Positions 23,785-36,538 of a DNA stretch of 64,000 nt are shown here, piece by piece. This DNA comes from Kudoa neothunni (taxonomy: Eukaryota; Cnidaria). The position numbers and the translations under genes were made by a program. Under the pieces are notes generated by a model. The model searched no databases. It saw only the letters and a program-made list of their open reading frames with translations, and was not told the DNA's origin. The DNA lies in assembly GCA_964304625.1 (NCBI GenBank), contig OZ199840.1, positions 4,774,001 through 4,838,000 on the forward strand, written 5' to 3'. The first letter of the stretch is position 1, and every line of letters starts with the position of its first letter.

Positions 23785-26700
23785 ATACCTTTGAGGAGAT
23801 TTATTGGTCTACCTCCAAAAATAGCGTCTTCACTCATTCGAACTTTATTTTTACGAGATATGATATATTTACAACGATTTATTACTCGCAAAAATTATAT
23901 ATATATATATATATAAATTAAGGGTGCTTTTTATAAGATATGCCTAATACAACATTATTCATTCCTGGATTTAACTATATTCGAAATTTAAACATACTTT
24001 GAAAGATCTATGATTGTTTTAATTATGTAAAATAATTAAAGGTTGGTCAATTACTTATAAATTGATAGTGAAGGATAATATCTGATAGATATAAGCATAA
24101 TAATATTTGGACTGTATTTTTAGATTTCTATTGAGTGCACCCTCCACTTTAAACATTCATTAATTAAATTTGAAATAGACGTAACTTTATTTAACTAATA
24201 AAGCAAATTTATGTCTACAATTTAAGCAGTTGTTCAGAGGAAAATTTATTTTAAATTAATATGGGTTTAAATGAAATTAATATTAATAATAAATATGAAT
24301 ATAAGTAGTTTATACCATTTTAATAATCTCCCTTAAATTATGATTATTTCAATTTCATTAATAACAGGTATTTAACCTTCTAAGTAGATGAAAAATTTAC
24401 ACCCTCCAAATAAAAATGGAGTAGAAATCTACTTCACTATTTAATTTTCTATAATTGCCTAAAATAAAATTTATCATTGACTGTCAAAGTATAAGAAAAA
24501 TTTATTGAGTAAATTTTGAATAAATGACCAATTATTAGAGTTTTCTTCGGTTTACGCATGCGCGTACATTTATTTCATTACGTTTCTTTGGAGTATGATT
24601 ATATTTATAGGTGTATTTATGCGGTTTTTTAGTTTTATCATTTAATTCAAGTTTTATAGCAGTAGTAGCCGCCAATTAATTTATCTTATTTTAAACAACG
24701 CAGAAAACACAAAATGATGGAAAACAGTGTTAATTTCACCAAAAAGTTATCATATATGTATTTAAGCTCTTTCTAAAACACAAAACTTGTCAAAATGTTG
24801 AATAATTATATCAAATAGTTTTTTAATGCTGTCCACAATAGGAAATTAAGGACATTGATTAACAGTTTTCACATATGTTTTTAGATATCTTTTACAATGT
24901 ATAAATAAGCAAAATGATGAAAATTCATCGTATTTTGAATAAATGGTAAACGAATAATAAGAGAATGAAGAGCTATATCATTGTATTCTAGTAGGAACGA
25001 AATGCTTATATCTGTGTTGCGCATGCGGACTGACATCGCATGTGTAGTGTTTAGTTATTTATTCATTATTTACTCGATAGAAATTCCGAAAATTTTTAAA
25101 AGTCATATTTATCAATATTTTAAATAATTTTATGAAAGAAAAAGATGGGGTTGATTTTTCCCCAGTTTTATTTGGAAAAAGTTTTTACATCAACTTTTTT
25201 TTATGACAAAAAAAAATTTCAACTCATTTTTCTGAAAGACATCATAATGATAAAAGATTACAAAAACTGGAGAAGAGGAGTTATGTACCATTTATACTCT
25301 ATAATATTGTTGGAGAAAAACACTTGGGCAGTATTCTATCCCATTTAATTTAGAAAGTTAAAATATGAAAAACTCATTATATTTGTATAGAATAATTTTA
25401 GATGTTACAATGAAATTAAAATATATTCTATTGAATTTAAATTGGTTAATAAACATTTTAATTATTAAAGATTAATAATGCATTTATTTTAAGTAGAAAA
25501 ACATAATATTTATTAATATTGAGTTAAAGATTTAGTTATTATAACATTACAGTCAGAAATTCATAATTTCATGTATTAAAAAGTAGATAAATGCATAAAA
25601 CAATTATTTCAAAAATAATATATAATTTTTTTAAAATAAACAATCATTTAAAGTATAAAAAGATTATTTTTTATAGTTAAATATATTTTATTTAATTAAC
25701 TTCTAATTACCCATGACAGATTAAGGTTATTTTAACTTTAAGGAAATTGATAATGAGGTTTAAAACATGGGGTAATGTTTTCTAAAGATATATAAGTTTT
25801 AATGTGACTATTGTGTACATAATTGTGGAGAAATTCTTTCTCTTGGAATTATTCTTCATAATTATATAGCGAAAATCTCCAAAAATGATTTATTTGTAAT
25901 ACTCCAATTTTTATTGATTTTCTGTGGATATTAAGTGGAAAATATCTAATTTCTAAAGAACAAAATAATCATTTGGAAGAAATTTAGTCGAAATCGAATT
26001 ACATAATGTGTAAAAAAAATGTAAAGTGATATAAACAGTAATAATAATAAGAAGAAGAATTATAAATATTAACTTTAATGAAAATTTTTTGATTGGTCAC
26101 GATGAATAAATCAAAGAATAATTTTTGATGAAAATTGAGGTTAATTCATTATTTTTAAAGTAACTTTTTAACTTGTGACTTAAAAAGCTTATTATCTCTA
26201 CCATCAACCTTATAGAAGTGTTATAAATAATTTTTAGAAATATAAAGTATATTACCTTAATATATTTAATAAGAAAATTATTATAAACAGTCATTAAATG
26301 AGATTTATATATAAAAATATTATTGATGTATTATAAGAAATTTTAAATATTTATTTAAATTGAAAATAATAATTATATTGAATATAAAATTGTAATAATA
26401 TAATTTGTTTATTTATTCCGCATTATGTGTTAACTAACGTAATTAATTAGATACTTAATTTTAAAATATCATGGTTATACTTCAAACATTAATTTTAATA
26501 ATTATATTAAATAACAATAAAATATTTAATGGATAACATGGAAAAAATTAGTTCATCATATCCAAAAATTTAAAGTATAGTTATCTATTTGTCTAAATGC
26601 ATGTTCTATGAATTTGTAGGTTATCACTGACAGAATGTGAAGTCAACAAAAATTATTGAAATTATATTTTACAACGGAATGATATAAACTGTAGTAGCTA

Positions 26701-27587
26701 CTCAAAGTATTTGCTCGTCAGTAATATGATTAAAAACAACGTAAATAAGCCAAAACTTTTATTAATTAATCTTTTTATTGTTTTATTGAGAATATATATT
26801 ATAATTTCAATATATTATCCAATTAAATAAAATTTAAGAAATTTAATCATTTATACAATTTATTTGATCAAGCACTTTTTTTACGAGATATCTTTTCTTG
26901 TTAACCAATATTAATTCAAATATATATCAGATTATTTGATAATAAATAAAATAACCTTTAAGTAAATTGTTTGAAATTACTTTCGGGATTTAGTATTAAT
27001 GATGATTATATGTTTATTTTAGGTTATCTATATTTGTGACTAATCATATTAGAACGCATTATTATTAGAGTTGTGTAACTATCGATTTACGTATTTGATA
27101 AGCTAATCTATTTCAACAAAATATTTTAAATTATTAGATCAATAAAGTTTTGAAATAGATTAAATATTTTTTTACATTTTATCACATATGATATAATTAT
27201 TACATACCATTAATAAATAGGTAAAGATCTTTTTTTATTATTACAACTGATTCATTAATGAAAAGTAAATAAAATCATTGAGTAAACATATTTAAGTAAA
27301 AAAGTTTTTAATTATTGACAAATAATCAAACGAATATTAATCTTGTAAAACATTTTTCCATAGTATATGACATTACAAACTATTGATAAATATAATAAAT
27401 ATTTAAAGCATTGATTGAATTACGGAATGATACATAAAAGTATAATCATCCCTGTCATTCTGTTTGATAAATTAACACAATTATTTCAAAGAAATATCTA
27501 TTCGGTATGTATCATTTGTTATCTGTATTTACCGAGATAAATATTTTATATAAATTGATAAATCCGATTATACAAAAATTGTGAAAA
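23785..27587. other. Long AT-rich gap; one TTAA repeat end
   Basis: No exon of the secreted family or other gene is seen over 3.8 kb. At 24372 TTAACCTTCTAAGTAGATG matches the TTAACCTTCTAA start of the piggyBac-like ends at 918 and 62020. A hairpin-like GATGGGGTTGATTTTTCCCC lies at 25144. The ORFs here (25145-25348, 26097-26294) are low-complexity. NRF1-like GCATGCGC sites occur at 24556 and 25020. (TA)n runs lie at 23641-23660 and 23898-23915. Confidence 0.5.
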
Positions 27588-28570
27588 ATGGCAGGAGCGA
27601 TTTTTGTGTGCCTAGGTATTTTTTAAATCATGATCTTCGTTATATTGAGTATAGCTTTTGTTTATCTGAATTCAATAACTCCTGATCAAGACGTGAGAAA
27701 ATTGTTTGATTTACGATTAATTAAATGTTTCTACAGGCTGTTCAATCGACGGATCCTGCTCAACTAACTTTATCCCCAAATGCTACCAAACAATTTCGAC
27801 TTGCACTTGATTACCTTCAAGGACATAATGATTTTCAAGCTACGAATTTCGTAAAAATAATTTGATATATTTTCTAAATATATTTAAGTTTAATATAATC
27901 AATGCTCTGGGCGATAATCCAGATAAATATATTAATAAATTCAATAAGCAAACTGCTTGCGAAAGATACGCTAAATGTGTTGATAACACAAGTATATATA
28001 TATATATATAATATCTATCAAAATATTCAATAGATTTTATTATTAGTTTTATATTTCACGTTTTCACCCTTCTGTATTCCATGCAAAGTACCTCATATTT
28101 TATGTGTTAGTTCTTAAGGAATAATAACCAATAGTTGGTTGCAAAAAAAAATTGTATTATAGTTAGGAAGGAACGTAGAACGTTGTCGGTATCTAACCTT
28201 ATAGTTTGTCAAATATTTGGTATTTAACATATTTAGAATCACAAGGTCTGTAATTATCAAAGTCACACCAAATGTATTAATATTGGAGCATGCAAAAATA
28301 AATCATTCAGCGATGTTAAAGGTACAATAAATTATATCCAATATTAAATACGTTAATAATGATATTTTTAATCCAAAAGAAAATTTGGAAGCTTTAGATA
28401 ATAAACCACCACAAGAAACATGCTGTAAGTGAGTATTAAAAGGTTCTAAAATATATTTGTTTAGTGTGTAAAAATGTGCCTTCAAAAGTAACATTTGAAG
28501 CAAAGGGCAGGTGGATTATCAACAAAGTGGCCATATAAGCGTCCAACTCACTGGGGCTTCCGATAATTGA
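27588..28570 (+). CDS. Secreted Cys-rich family, locus B (possible C-terminal frameshift)
   Basis: Nine exons: 27588-27615, 27655-27692, 27737-27850, 27889-27991, 28047-28087, 28135-28188, 28237-28321, 28380-28424, 28465-28570. Signal peptide MAGAIFVCLAFVYLNS. The mature part has LTLSPNATKQFRLALDYLQG, NPDKYINKFNKQ, CERYAKC, FSPFCIPCK, VCNYQSHTKCINIGAC, KPPQETC and LCKNVPSKVTFEAKG. The last exon is 106 rather than 107 nt: one base is missing near 28509, so the frame ends early at about 28540 instead of reading VDYQQSGHISVQLTGASDN to the TGA at 28568-28570. The protein would lose only its last dozen residues or so, and may still be functional. A (TA)n run sits in intron 4. Function unknown; extracellular by its signal peptide. 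Confidence 0.75.
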
Positions 28571-28869
28571 ATACTTCTGATGAGAGTTCTTCATCTACTA
28601 CTTAAAATAGACTCTTTAAGTTTCTCATAACTACAAAATATTTTCTCGAACTAAATTTTGTTACTTGAGCATTATGTTATTCTACATTAATTCTTTATAA
28701 AAATTTCAAAAATTATATTTTTTTGGCTAAACTACACAATACACAATAAGAGACCGCTTCGGCAAACGTAGGACAACGACCGAGAAATGAGTTTCCCACT
28801 AAAAATCTTTTATCTGGAAAATGTTGACACCATAAAAGCTATCGATTATGGTTTTTTTAATAAGATACA

Positions 28870-29640
28870 ATGCATTCTATAAAAACCCTTCAAAATCTCG
28901 GCCTTATTTATTCACAGAAAAAAGAGGTAAATGTGGTTGCTGGATACGAGAAATTTTTGATAAGTCTGACTGATTTTGTTGCGCTACCCAGATTGTTTAA
29001 GAAAAAAAATCTAAGAGTTTGGTCAATTTTTCAACACTCTAATCTTCCATTATGGAAACTCTTCCTATTTTTTGTATTGCACATCCAATTAAAAAACGTG
29101 ACATACGGAGAAATCCAAAATCATACTCAAATTCCATTCCATAATATGATTCATGATTGGGGGGATTAATGCGTAGTATAATCATTTTAAAAATCACCGA
29201 TGAAAATAATAAAATTGGTGGTGAAAATATTATAATACAAATTGATGAAATTGCCTTCATTAAGAGAGAACACAATGTTGGCCGTTTGCCGAAAAACCAA
29301 CAATATTGGATAGTTGTCGGAATAGATAAGAGTGGTGATTGTTTTTTTGAACTAACCAACAACAGGAACCGCGATAGTCTTGAAAATATCATTTTAAATA
29401 GAGTGATGGAAAATTTAATTCTGTAGACAGATAGCCAGGCAGAATACCGTCGTGCGAATTAATTTGGATTTTTTCACGAAACGGTTACACAAAGGTACTC
29501 ATTTGTTTCGGGTACCGGTGTCTATACCAACCGAATTGAAGCTACTTGGGGTGTTTCCAGAGAAAATACCGTAGCATTACAAACGAAAACTTTGAATAGC
29601 TCTATGATTATATATTCATACTATATTTTGTTTTGAAAAT
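28870..29640 (+). pseudogene. Merlin (IS1595/ISXO2-like) transposase pseudogene, copy 1
   Basis: Plus-strand frames give the Merlin/DDE_Tnp_IS1595 order: an N-terminal part with LPLWKLFLFFVLH and VTYGEIQNHTQI (28870-29160). A frameshift follows near 29157, then IQIDEIAFIKREHNVGRLPK and WIVVGIDKSGDCFFE (29157-29426), where the first catalytic Asp is the D of IDE. After a stop at 29426 the frame resumes with HETVTQRYSFVSG and YTNRIEATWG (about 29475-29570), matching the usual N..FV.P.TGVHTN.IE..W tail. At least two lesions, so inactive. No terminal repeats were identified. Confidence 0.8.
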
Positions 29641-29831
29641 AAAAAAACAAGAAAGAAAACATCTTAAACAAACCTCTAGGTCTGACTGCGTTTGTAAGAT
29701 CCCTAATTTACAATTTATGGAACAGTTTATCTATTTTTTTTATTATGAGATTTTCAATGCTGTAATAACTCAAACTAATAAATTTGGGCTTTTATTACGG
29801 AATTAAATGGTGAAATCTAAATATAGTGCAA

Positions 29832-30170
29832 TCAAAAGTAAAAATAAGAATTCTTGTATATAAGCCTATCATTAAGTCTGAAATGGAGCATCTTAAGCAA
29901 TAGTGGAGCCTGAATAAAGGGCATGATATACTTTGCAAAACCAGGCTGCTGTATTAATTCCTCGAATACAGGGAAGCGTTCATTTTGATGATTACGAAAC
30001 AAGAGTTTGTGACGAGAGGTCGATATTTGTTGCCCTGTAACTGATGCTTTCAACAGGTGGAAAGGTACTTTGCCGATGTGGCTAATTTCCTCTGCTGATC
30101 TTATTTTTGATGAACATTTAGTTTCATCGAGAAGCTGGTGCCCCTTTACGCAGTTTATTCCCTCTAAACT
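29832..30170 (-). other. Unrecognised open stretch of about 112 codons
   Basis: Minus strand; open from about 30168 to the stop at 29832. It contains GINCVKGHQLLDETKC, AEEISHIGKVPFHLLKASV and VFEELIQQPGFAKYIMPFIQ. The composition looks like a folded protein rather than AT noise. Upstream (30170-30560) further protein-like stretches, such as RRMKQRLEVCLSSE, occur in other frames, so this may be a decayed gene or transposon. I do not recognise the family. Confidence 0.35.
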
Positions 30171-30892
30171 TGTGGTTTATGGCATTAAATTTTTTTTCTT
30201 TAACTGACCCTCATACCAAGTGTACATGTAATATTTTCGCTCATCTTAGATGAAACAATTACAAGATTACTAAATGAGTTGGTAAAAAGGTTGTTTTGGA
30301 GCTCTCATCACACTTGAAAGGGCCAAATAGAAACATTTTTCACGATAATTTTCTCATTCGATTCTGATGACAAACAAACTTCTAGCCTTTGTTTCATCCT
30401 TCTGGAGATTATCTGGCATAATAAAAAGGGATATTTCATTAATTCATAAAACCAAGGAATAGAGGTAGTTTTCTAGTTCAATTTTCCTAAAAGGGACAAC
30501 ACGGTCATTTTATTGGCGACGTTCTCCAACAATGTTAATTTATTCCGTGATCAGACTAAAATCCCAAAGTTATCGTCGATTATGATAAAACTAAGGTTGG
30601 GTGGATACGGTAGATAGTATACCGTCCACGATGAAAAAAGGTGTATTTTATGCGCTCGATTCTCTGATATAGAAATAAAGAATAAATGTTATTATCTTTC
30701 CGAACATCGTTGCAACAAACGTTCGAGAATTATTTGTTAGAATAAAGTTAAAAAATCACCAGTAAAATTTATTTAGTTATATATTATAAATTATTAATTT
30801 TTTTATACTTTTTAGCCTAGTTAAGAAATATATTAATTATTTGATCATTAATTATTAATCCATAGTTTATTATGAGTGATTGAGCTTTACGT

Positions 30893-31373
30893 GAGCACAC
30901 AACGGTAGATGTGTGCAGAGGACAGATTGCACATCGGTGTGACACTTGGACTCAGAACCGTGAGGTAATTAGTTCGAATCCGCTGGTGGTCAGACTACTG
31001 CTTTCGTGTCGGTGGGTCTATATCCCATATTTGGGAGCTGTGGTTAAAGTGTACGCTCGTGATTGAGTGAGATGCATTGGCGGCCAAATTCGCGTGAATA
31101 GGAGTTTGAATATCTGGAACCCATCGAAAGGCACACAATTTGCAGCCCTCACAGAGCCAACTTCCTTGAAGGGATAAGGTTTTGAGTGGTGGTCGCCCTG
31201 AGGACGGGGTTGTTTAGTGGGTTAAAGTCCCATATCACTGCATAAAGAAAAGGGTGGGGTTTCATGTTACGTCCTGCGGTGCCTAGAGCGTTAATGGAAG
31301 AGGTCTGATTAACTAGAATTCCACAACCTAATAAGTTGCACCAGGGGTTTTTTCTTGTAAACAAAAAATAATT
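30893..31373 (+). mobile_element. tRNA-derived SINE, copy 1
   Basis: The 5' part has a tRNA-like internal promoter, with a clear B box AGTTCGAATCC (about 30971-30982) and a plausible A box about 35 bp before it. The 3' part (CGTCCTGCGGTGCCTA, CCACAACCTAATAAGTTGC, CAGGGGTTTT) is shared with the copy at 56288-56690. The element is far more GC-rich than its surroundings. It ends near CTTGTAAACAAAAAATAA. The 71-codon ORF on the minus strand inside it is a shadow. Confidence 0.65.
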
Positions 31374-31880
31374 TCATCTGTTAGAGAGTTAACATTTTTT
31401 CCTCAGTGGAAGTTTTCACAATACAATCAAAAAGTCGTAAAGCATAATTGGTCATTTTTGGGAATAATGCATGATTAAATTTTCCTAGATTCGTGTAATC
31501 TGACTTATTGCAGTAGAATTAGCTATTTGACGCCAAAATATTAATAATATAAACACTTATGGATAGAAAAGTAAAATTTTCATATATAATTATACATCAA
31601 ACATTAAATTATTTATCAAATAATGAATATTAGGATTGAAACTATTGGTATTAGCAGTATACATTTAAGGATAAGTTTGATTCTTTAGATTTTACCTGTA
31701 ATTAACAAATTTTAGTTAATTATGAAGTTATTAATAAGAATAATCATGTCGTGAAACAAAATTTTCGAAACAATGAAATATTTAGAATTCAACGAAGTAT
31801 GTTTATCAGATGGTTTGATGAGATGAGATGTATAAATCATTTCGCATTTAAAGTAATCACAAGGTAAACACACCAAATGA

Positions 31881-32814
31881 TTATAATTCACCGTGTGGAA
31901 TCGGCTGAAAATTCAACACACCGGTCGATTGAAAAGTTGCATTGAGTGGAACGGTGGGACATACTAAATACATACGTTGAGTAAATAACTAAAACAACAA
32001 TTTTACAACAAGAATTATTGGAAACTTTCCCTATATTCGGCTCAAATTTTTCTAAAATAATACGAAATATTATTTTCTCAGTACTTTAAATATGATATTA
32101 ATTTTTTACCTCTAATTTCGTTCTCTGATGGGCTTTTGCAAGCTTTCATTTGAACGCACTTTTTGAACCCCTCAAATTTGCAAATATCTCCAAACTAAAG
32201 ATGTGATTTTATTAAATTATCCTATCAGAATAAATATTTACGTTTCCACGACGTAGATCATTTCTTGTTTTCATACAGGATTTAAACCCAACCAGCTATT
32301 AATTATTAAAAAATCATAATAAATAAAATATTATTTTCTACATAGCATGGAATACATAATGGAGAAAATGTCAGTTTTTGAACTATTTATACATAAGGTA
32401 ATATATATATTTTTTGTATAATATTTACTTGTATCCCTTTCACAATCGAAATACATTTCGTATCCTTCTTTTGTGATAATTTGGTTGATATGTTCTCCTG
32501 GTGAACTTCGAATCTTATTTATCACGAACCACTATACTAATTTATATAATTATCACCAAAATATTTTTACCGCATTATAATATTGGAATTCTTCCTTTGT
32601 TCGAAGAATGTCCAGGGATTGTTGAAATTGTCTTGTCGCTTTTGGAGACAGGTATAGCTGAAATTTATAACCAAATGATGAAAAACCAAATATCATAATT
32701 TATATTACATCGAGGTTTACAATAATGTAATTCAAAGTAAAACAAACTATAACATAGTTGGAAAAAGCTTAAAAGGTAGAAAATACTTAAAATCCCAAAT
32801 TTAGAACCTGACAT
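31881..32814 (-). CDS. Secreted Cys-rich family, locus F (intact)
   Basis: Nine exons with lengths 28, 38, 87, 103, 41, 54, 85, 45 and 83 nt give 187 residues. The first starts at 32814 and the last is 31963-31881. Signal region MSGSKFGILICFTLNYIIV. Motifs in exon order: LYLSPKATRQFQQSLDILRT, WFVINKIRSSPGEHINQ, LTFSPLCIPCY, GFKSCMKTRNDL, GDICKFEGFKKCVQMKAC, VSNNSC, LCPTVPLNATFQSTGVLNFQ. Every junction is GT-AG with matching phase and introns of about 40-60 nt. It differs from C and D in exon 4, where the first of the two cysteines is replaced (GYEMYFDC), leaving nine of the ten family cysteines. The C-terminus is shorter and lacks the QENGQ segment. Predicted secreted; function unknown. Confidence 0.8.
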
Positions 32815-33145
32815 TCTTTTTAAATCGATAATTATTAGGATTTAAATATTTATATTTATTTATTGACGTTCATATCTAGTTTTTAGATAAACATTGATAT
32901 TTTATCAGCGGAATGTAAATATTTTTTTTCATTTAATTATAAGAAAAATCAGATAAATATTAGTATTTTATCTTTTACAAGATATGATGGTGACAATCTT
33001 TGTGTTAATGTTGAAACACAATTATATTATTTTATAATTATTAGATAAGACAATAATTATATTACAAAAATACTAATGAAGTAGTAATTGATTACTAACT
33101 CTGATAAAATAATTAATATTTTGTAAATTTTATTCCTTCCATTAG

Positions 33146-36100
33146 TTATAAAATTATTAATTTATATAAATTTTATTTTATCTAATTAACTATCAGAAAT
33201 TTATAAAATTACTTTAGAACTATGACGCCGTTTTTTACGCGCTCTTTTTAAATTTAAGATTTATCTACTAATATTTTATTTTTATTAGGATCAATCGTGA
33301 CTCAGTTCAACAATAAGTATTTATGTGAAATAAGCACTAGATAAACTCGATTATTTTATTATTTATTAAATGATTAACAAAATTATTTTTTTATTTCCAT
33401 ATAATTAATAAGATATTTATTCTTCAAAATGAGAATGATAAAACATTTGTTTAACGTATATTTAAGAAGATTTCCTCGATATAGAGTTAAAGTAATTTTT
33501 ATCTATTTATATTAAATATATTTGAATGATGCAAAATTAATTGTGCATTAATAAAAGCATTTAAATATATAATATAAATTTATACGAAAATTATAATTTT
33601 CCCAACAGACAAAAATACTATAATTAAATATTTATTTTTCGATCACTTTTAATAATAGGGTTTTCCTGATTCTTAAATAATTCTTTAAAGAAAATAATTC
33701 AATTTTTCAAAAATCTTTAATTTTTAATTCTTATAAGTTTGTTGTTATAATAATTTAATAAAATACATATTTAAATCATGTGTCACGTAACATAAAAACT
33801 CAAGTTCAAAAAATACAATGGATGATTTTCGTAGTTTACTTAAGTTAATAATTAAAATAATAACAATTTCGTGATTTGATTGGAAATACTTGTATTTCGC
33901 CAACTCATGTTCGGCAGATATCATTTTGTATATTTTTTTCTTCATTTATAATAAACTTAAACCAATTAAAGTAATTCCCTAGTTTCGAACATTAAAAATA
34001 ATTTTATAGTTAATTTACAACCTATTTTACAATTACTGCAGTTTTCAGAAGAGTTTTTTCTTTTTTTCATATCTAACATATATACGATTTATTAAATCTC
34101 AAACTCAGTATCCTCTTAACCATATTGACGATTGAATTCTTCTATGGACGTTTTAGGACATGCATTTGATTTAACACATTCTTGGAATGCCAAATACTTT
34201 TTTTCAGTTTCGCTCTAATAAAAAAGATATTTAAATTAAGCTATACTTGTTAGGCTCATATACACGGCGATAAACCGTTCTTGCAAGATTTGGAAGAATT
34301 ATATCTTCATTGTAGATTTTATAAAGCAAAATCTATTGATTGAAATTTTTCAAAATAAATATTTATAAATAATTAAAACATATACTTGACATGGTAGACA
34401 AGTTATTGGAGGTTTAAGTTCCACAACTAATTTATATTTGTATACAACTATATCTAGTTGTTATTTCGAAAGTTACTTGTTGTCATATTGCATAAGGCAT
34501 ACTCCTCACATATTTTCCATCTTTTAGGAGATTCGTTGATAGTACCCTGCACGTTTTGGATAAAGTCATTTATATGCTTAAACTAAAACTGTTTGAACAT
34601 TATTCAAATGATAAAAGATACTATGTGACGTGTTATTAATTTTGAATCACTTTTGATAATTTTTAATACATCAACAAATTGTTCTGTTGCTGTTTGTGAT
34701 AAGGTAAACTAGTGGATTATATTTTTAGGATTATAATTATGTTGATGTACATTTTCTCTTGTGACATCTTCACGTAAAAGCAAACAAGTACCTATAATAT
34801 ATTAATAAATAATATGACATTTACTTTCACCAATGCAAGTGAGCAATGTTCCTATCAGTAGATTCATTTTTAGGTATTATATACGTATATTAATTGTATG
34901 ACAATATTAGAGGTTCAATATTTAATATTAATGAATTATTTCTTTGGAATAAAGTTAAAATGTATAAATTAAAGTTTATTAATAATTATATTATATAAAA
35001 AAATATATACAAGAATAGGTACAAAAATAATAAATAAAATTATTATTTACTATATAATAAACTTCTGGTTAGAATCTTAAGATCTTATTTACTGCAAAAA
35101 ACAAAGCATTACGACATTATTTTCTCACATAATATTTCACTACACATACCTATGCATTATATATTTTCTTATTGATTATTTTTATATTATTATCTAAGTA
35201 TAGGAAATATCATGAATGCCAATTGTATTCTATTTACTCAGATTTATATCAACAATAACCAATTCTTCGTTCATAGATAATTACTAAGTTAAAAATTATT
35301 CAATTTTTGTTTCAAATATATTTAAAAATATTTCATTTATTAATTGAAGAATAAAATTACTCAACACTATTTGTGAGATTTTAATTCCGATAAAAGATAA
35401 AAAATACATAAAGGGTCTTATTATAATCCATAAATCTTTTTAGGTCAATCATATTGCAACTGTTCTTACTTTTCGATTCATGACATGATTAATTCTTTTT
35501 GAAATATTTCGACTAAATATGGTTTACAATAAAAAATAAAAACTATATTATTACTTTTATTAAATAAATAATTTTAAAAAATTTATCATTTATAATTTAC
35601 GGGAATTATAAAGTTGACACTTAATATAAATAAATTTGTCTTTATTTAAACAACGTGACTCAATTTTATTATTAATTGTAAATAAAATTAAACAGTTTTA
35701 GCAATGTTGATATGTTGATGTCCGTATTAAGAACTAAATATTATATAATTCATATTCTTTCTAATGCTTCTGATAGTAATATTAATTTTTATCACTATCT
35801 TTATTCATTTTGGCATATCTTTCAACTGCAGTAGACTAAGTGAACTATTGTTACACTAATTTGGAGCAGGTACAATAAAATCTAAATATTTTAAGCTATT
35901 AATAATTGTCCCGGATAATAAACAGACATTAACTAACTATTATAGAAAAATCAAAATATAATTGTAATAGAATATGAAGTTATTTCTATTAGTGTATTAT
36001 TTATCAATACTTTAAGTTGAGATATCTTTTTGAAAAATCACGATAACTTTAATTTTTAATATATTCGGTCAGTTAGTTATAGAGATATTAATTGCTTGTG

Positions 36101-36196
36101 AAATAGCCAGTCTTAAAAAATTGTTTCGGTTGTTTTCGATTGAGAATAATGGAATATTTGTCTATTTTATACTATTAAAATCTTAATAAATTCAAA
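33146..36196. repeat. 3.05-kb direct duplication, copy 1
   Basis: Almost identical to 47785-50838, in the same orientation and 14.6 kb apart. By eye I found only three substitutions (34591, 35880, 36063) and three single-T length differences in homopolymers (near 33233 and 33920). It carries secreted-family gene G. The left flank is unrelated to that of copy 2. The right edge at 36196 lies 33 bp from the last surviving exon of pseudogene H. No terminal repeats or target duplications were seen. Confidence 0.95.
34037..34867 (-). CDS. Secreted Cys-rich family, locus G (in duplication copy 1)
   Basis: Exon 1 (43 nt) starts at 34867 with MNLLIGTLLTCIG. Exons 2-8 follow with lengths 26, 87, 106, 41, about 69, about 94 and about 38 nt, in consistent phase, down to 34037. 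Motifs: FTLSQTATEQFVDVLKIIKS, INDFIQNVQGTINESPKRW, CEEYALC, ITCLPCQ, YLAFQECVKSNACPKTSIEE, NSSENC. Exon 6 lacks the usual Cys and exon 7 lacks the first of its three. I could not identify the final exon; candidate sequence lies at 33750-33950, and a stop in the exon 7 reading (TAA just after the donor) would otherwise end the protein there. Divergent but clear member. An almost identical copy, G', lies at 48679-49509. Confidence 0.65.
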
Positions 36197-36228
36197 CATA
36201 AATAAGGTTAGTAAAGTAGATCTTCTAC

Positions 36229-36538
36229 ATGACATGGTATACACAGTGGAAAATTAAATTCCTGAACTACACATGATATCAACTATGATTTTGATATCGC
36301 AGGTATACTCGTGTCAGCTTTAGCAACATAATATATATCGTATTCCTCTTTTGTAATGACTTGGTTCATATTTGATTCTGGCGAATTTTACACTTCTTTT
36401 AAAATTGGCCACTAAATTACTAATAGAACAGTTATCATATTCATATTTTACTGCATCATAATTTAGAAATCCATCATAGGTTCTTAGGATTTGGATGGCT
36501 CGTTCAAATTGTTATTTAGCGTACACCGATAGGACCAA
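36229..36538 (-). pseudogene. Secreted Cys-rich family, locus H (truncated pseudogene)
   Basis: Three exons survive. Exon 3 (36538-about 36452) has QFERAIQILRTYDGFLNYDA with an in-frame TAA just before QF. Exon 4 (about 36395-36310) contains NSPESNMNQVITKEEYD, where the reading frame upstream is broken and the two cysteines are lost. Exon 5 (36269-36229) encodes NFPLCIPCH. Exons 6-9 are absent: the 3.05-kb duplicated block begins 33 bp beyond exon 5. Closest to locus F in exon 4 (NQIITKE against NQVITKE). Confidence 0.75.

Noticed and set aside
29039-29392. 117-codon minus-strand ORF
   Set aside because: Antisense to the Merlin transposase catalytic region.
30971-30982. A functional tRNA gene at the B-box sequence
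   Set aside because: No cloverleaf with paired acceptor and anticodon arms can be drawn, and the sequence continues into a repeated 3' domain, so it is a SINE head.
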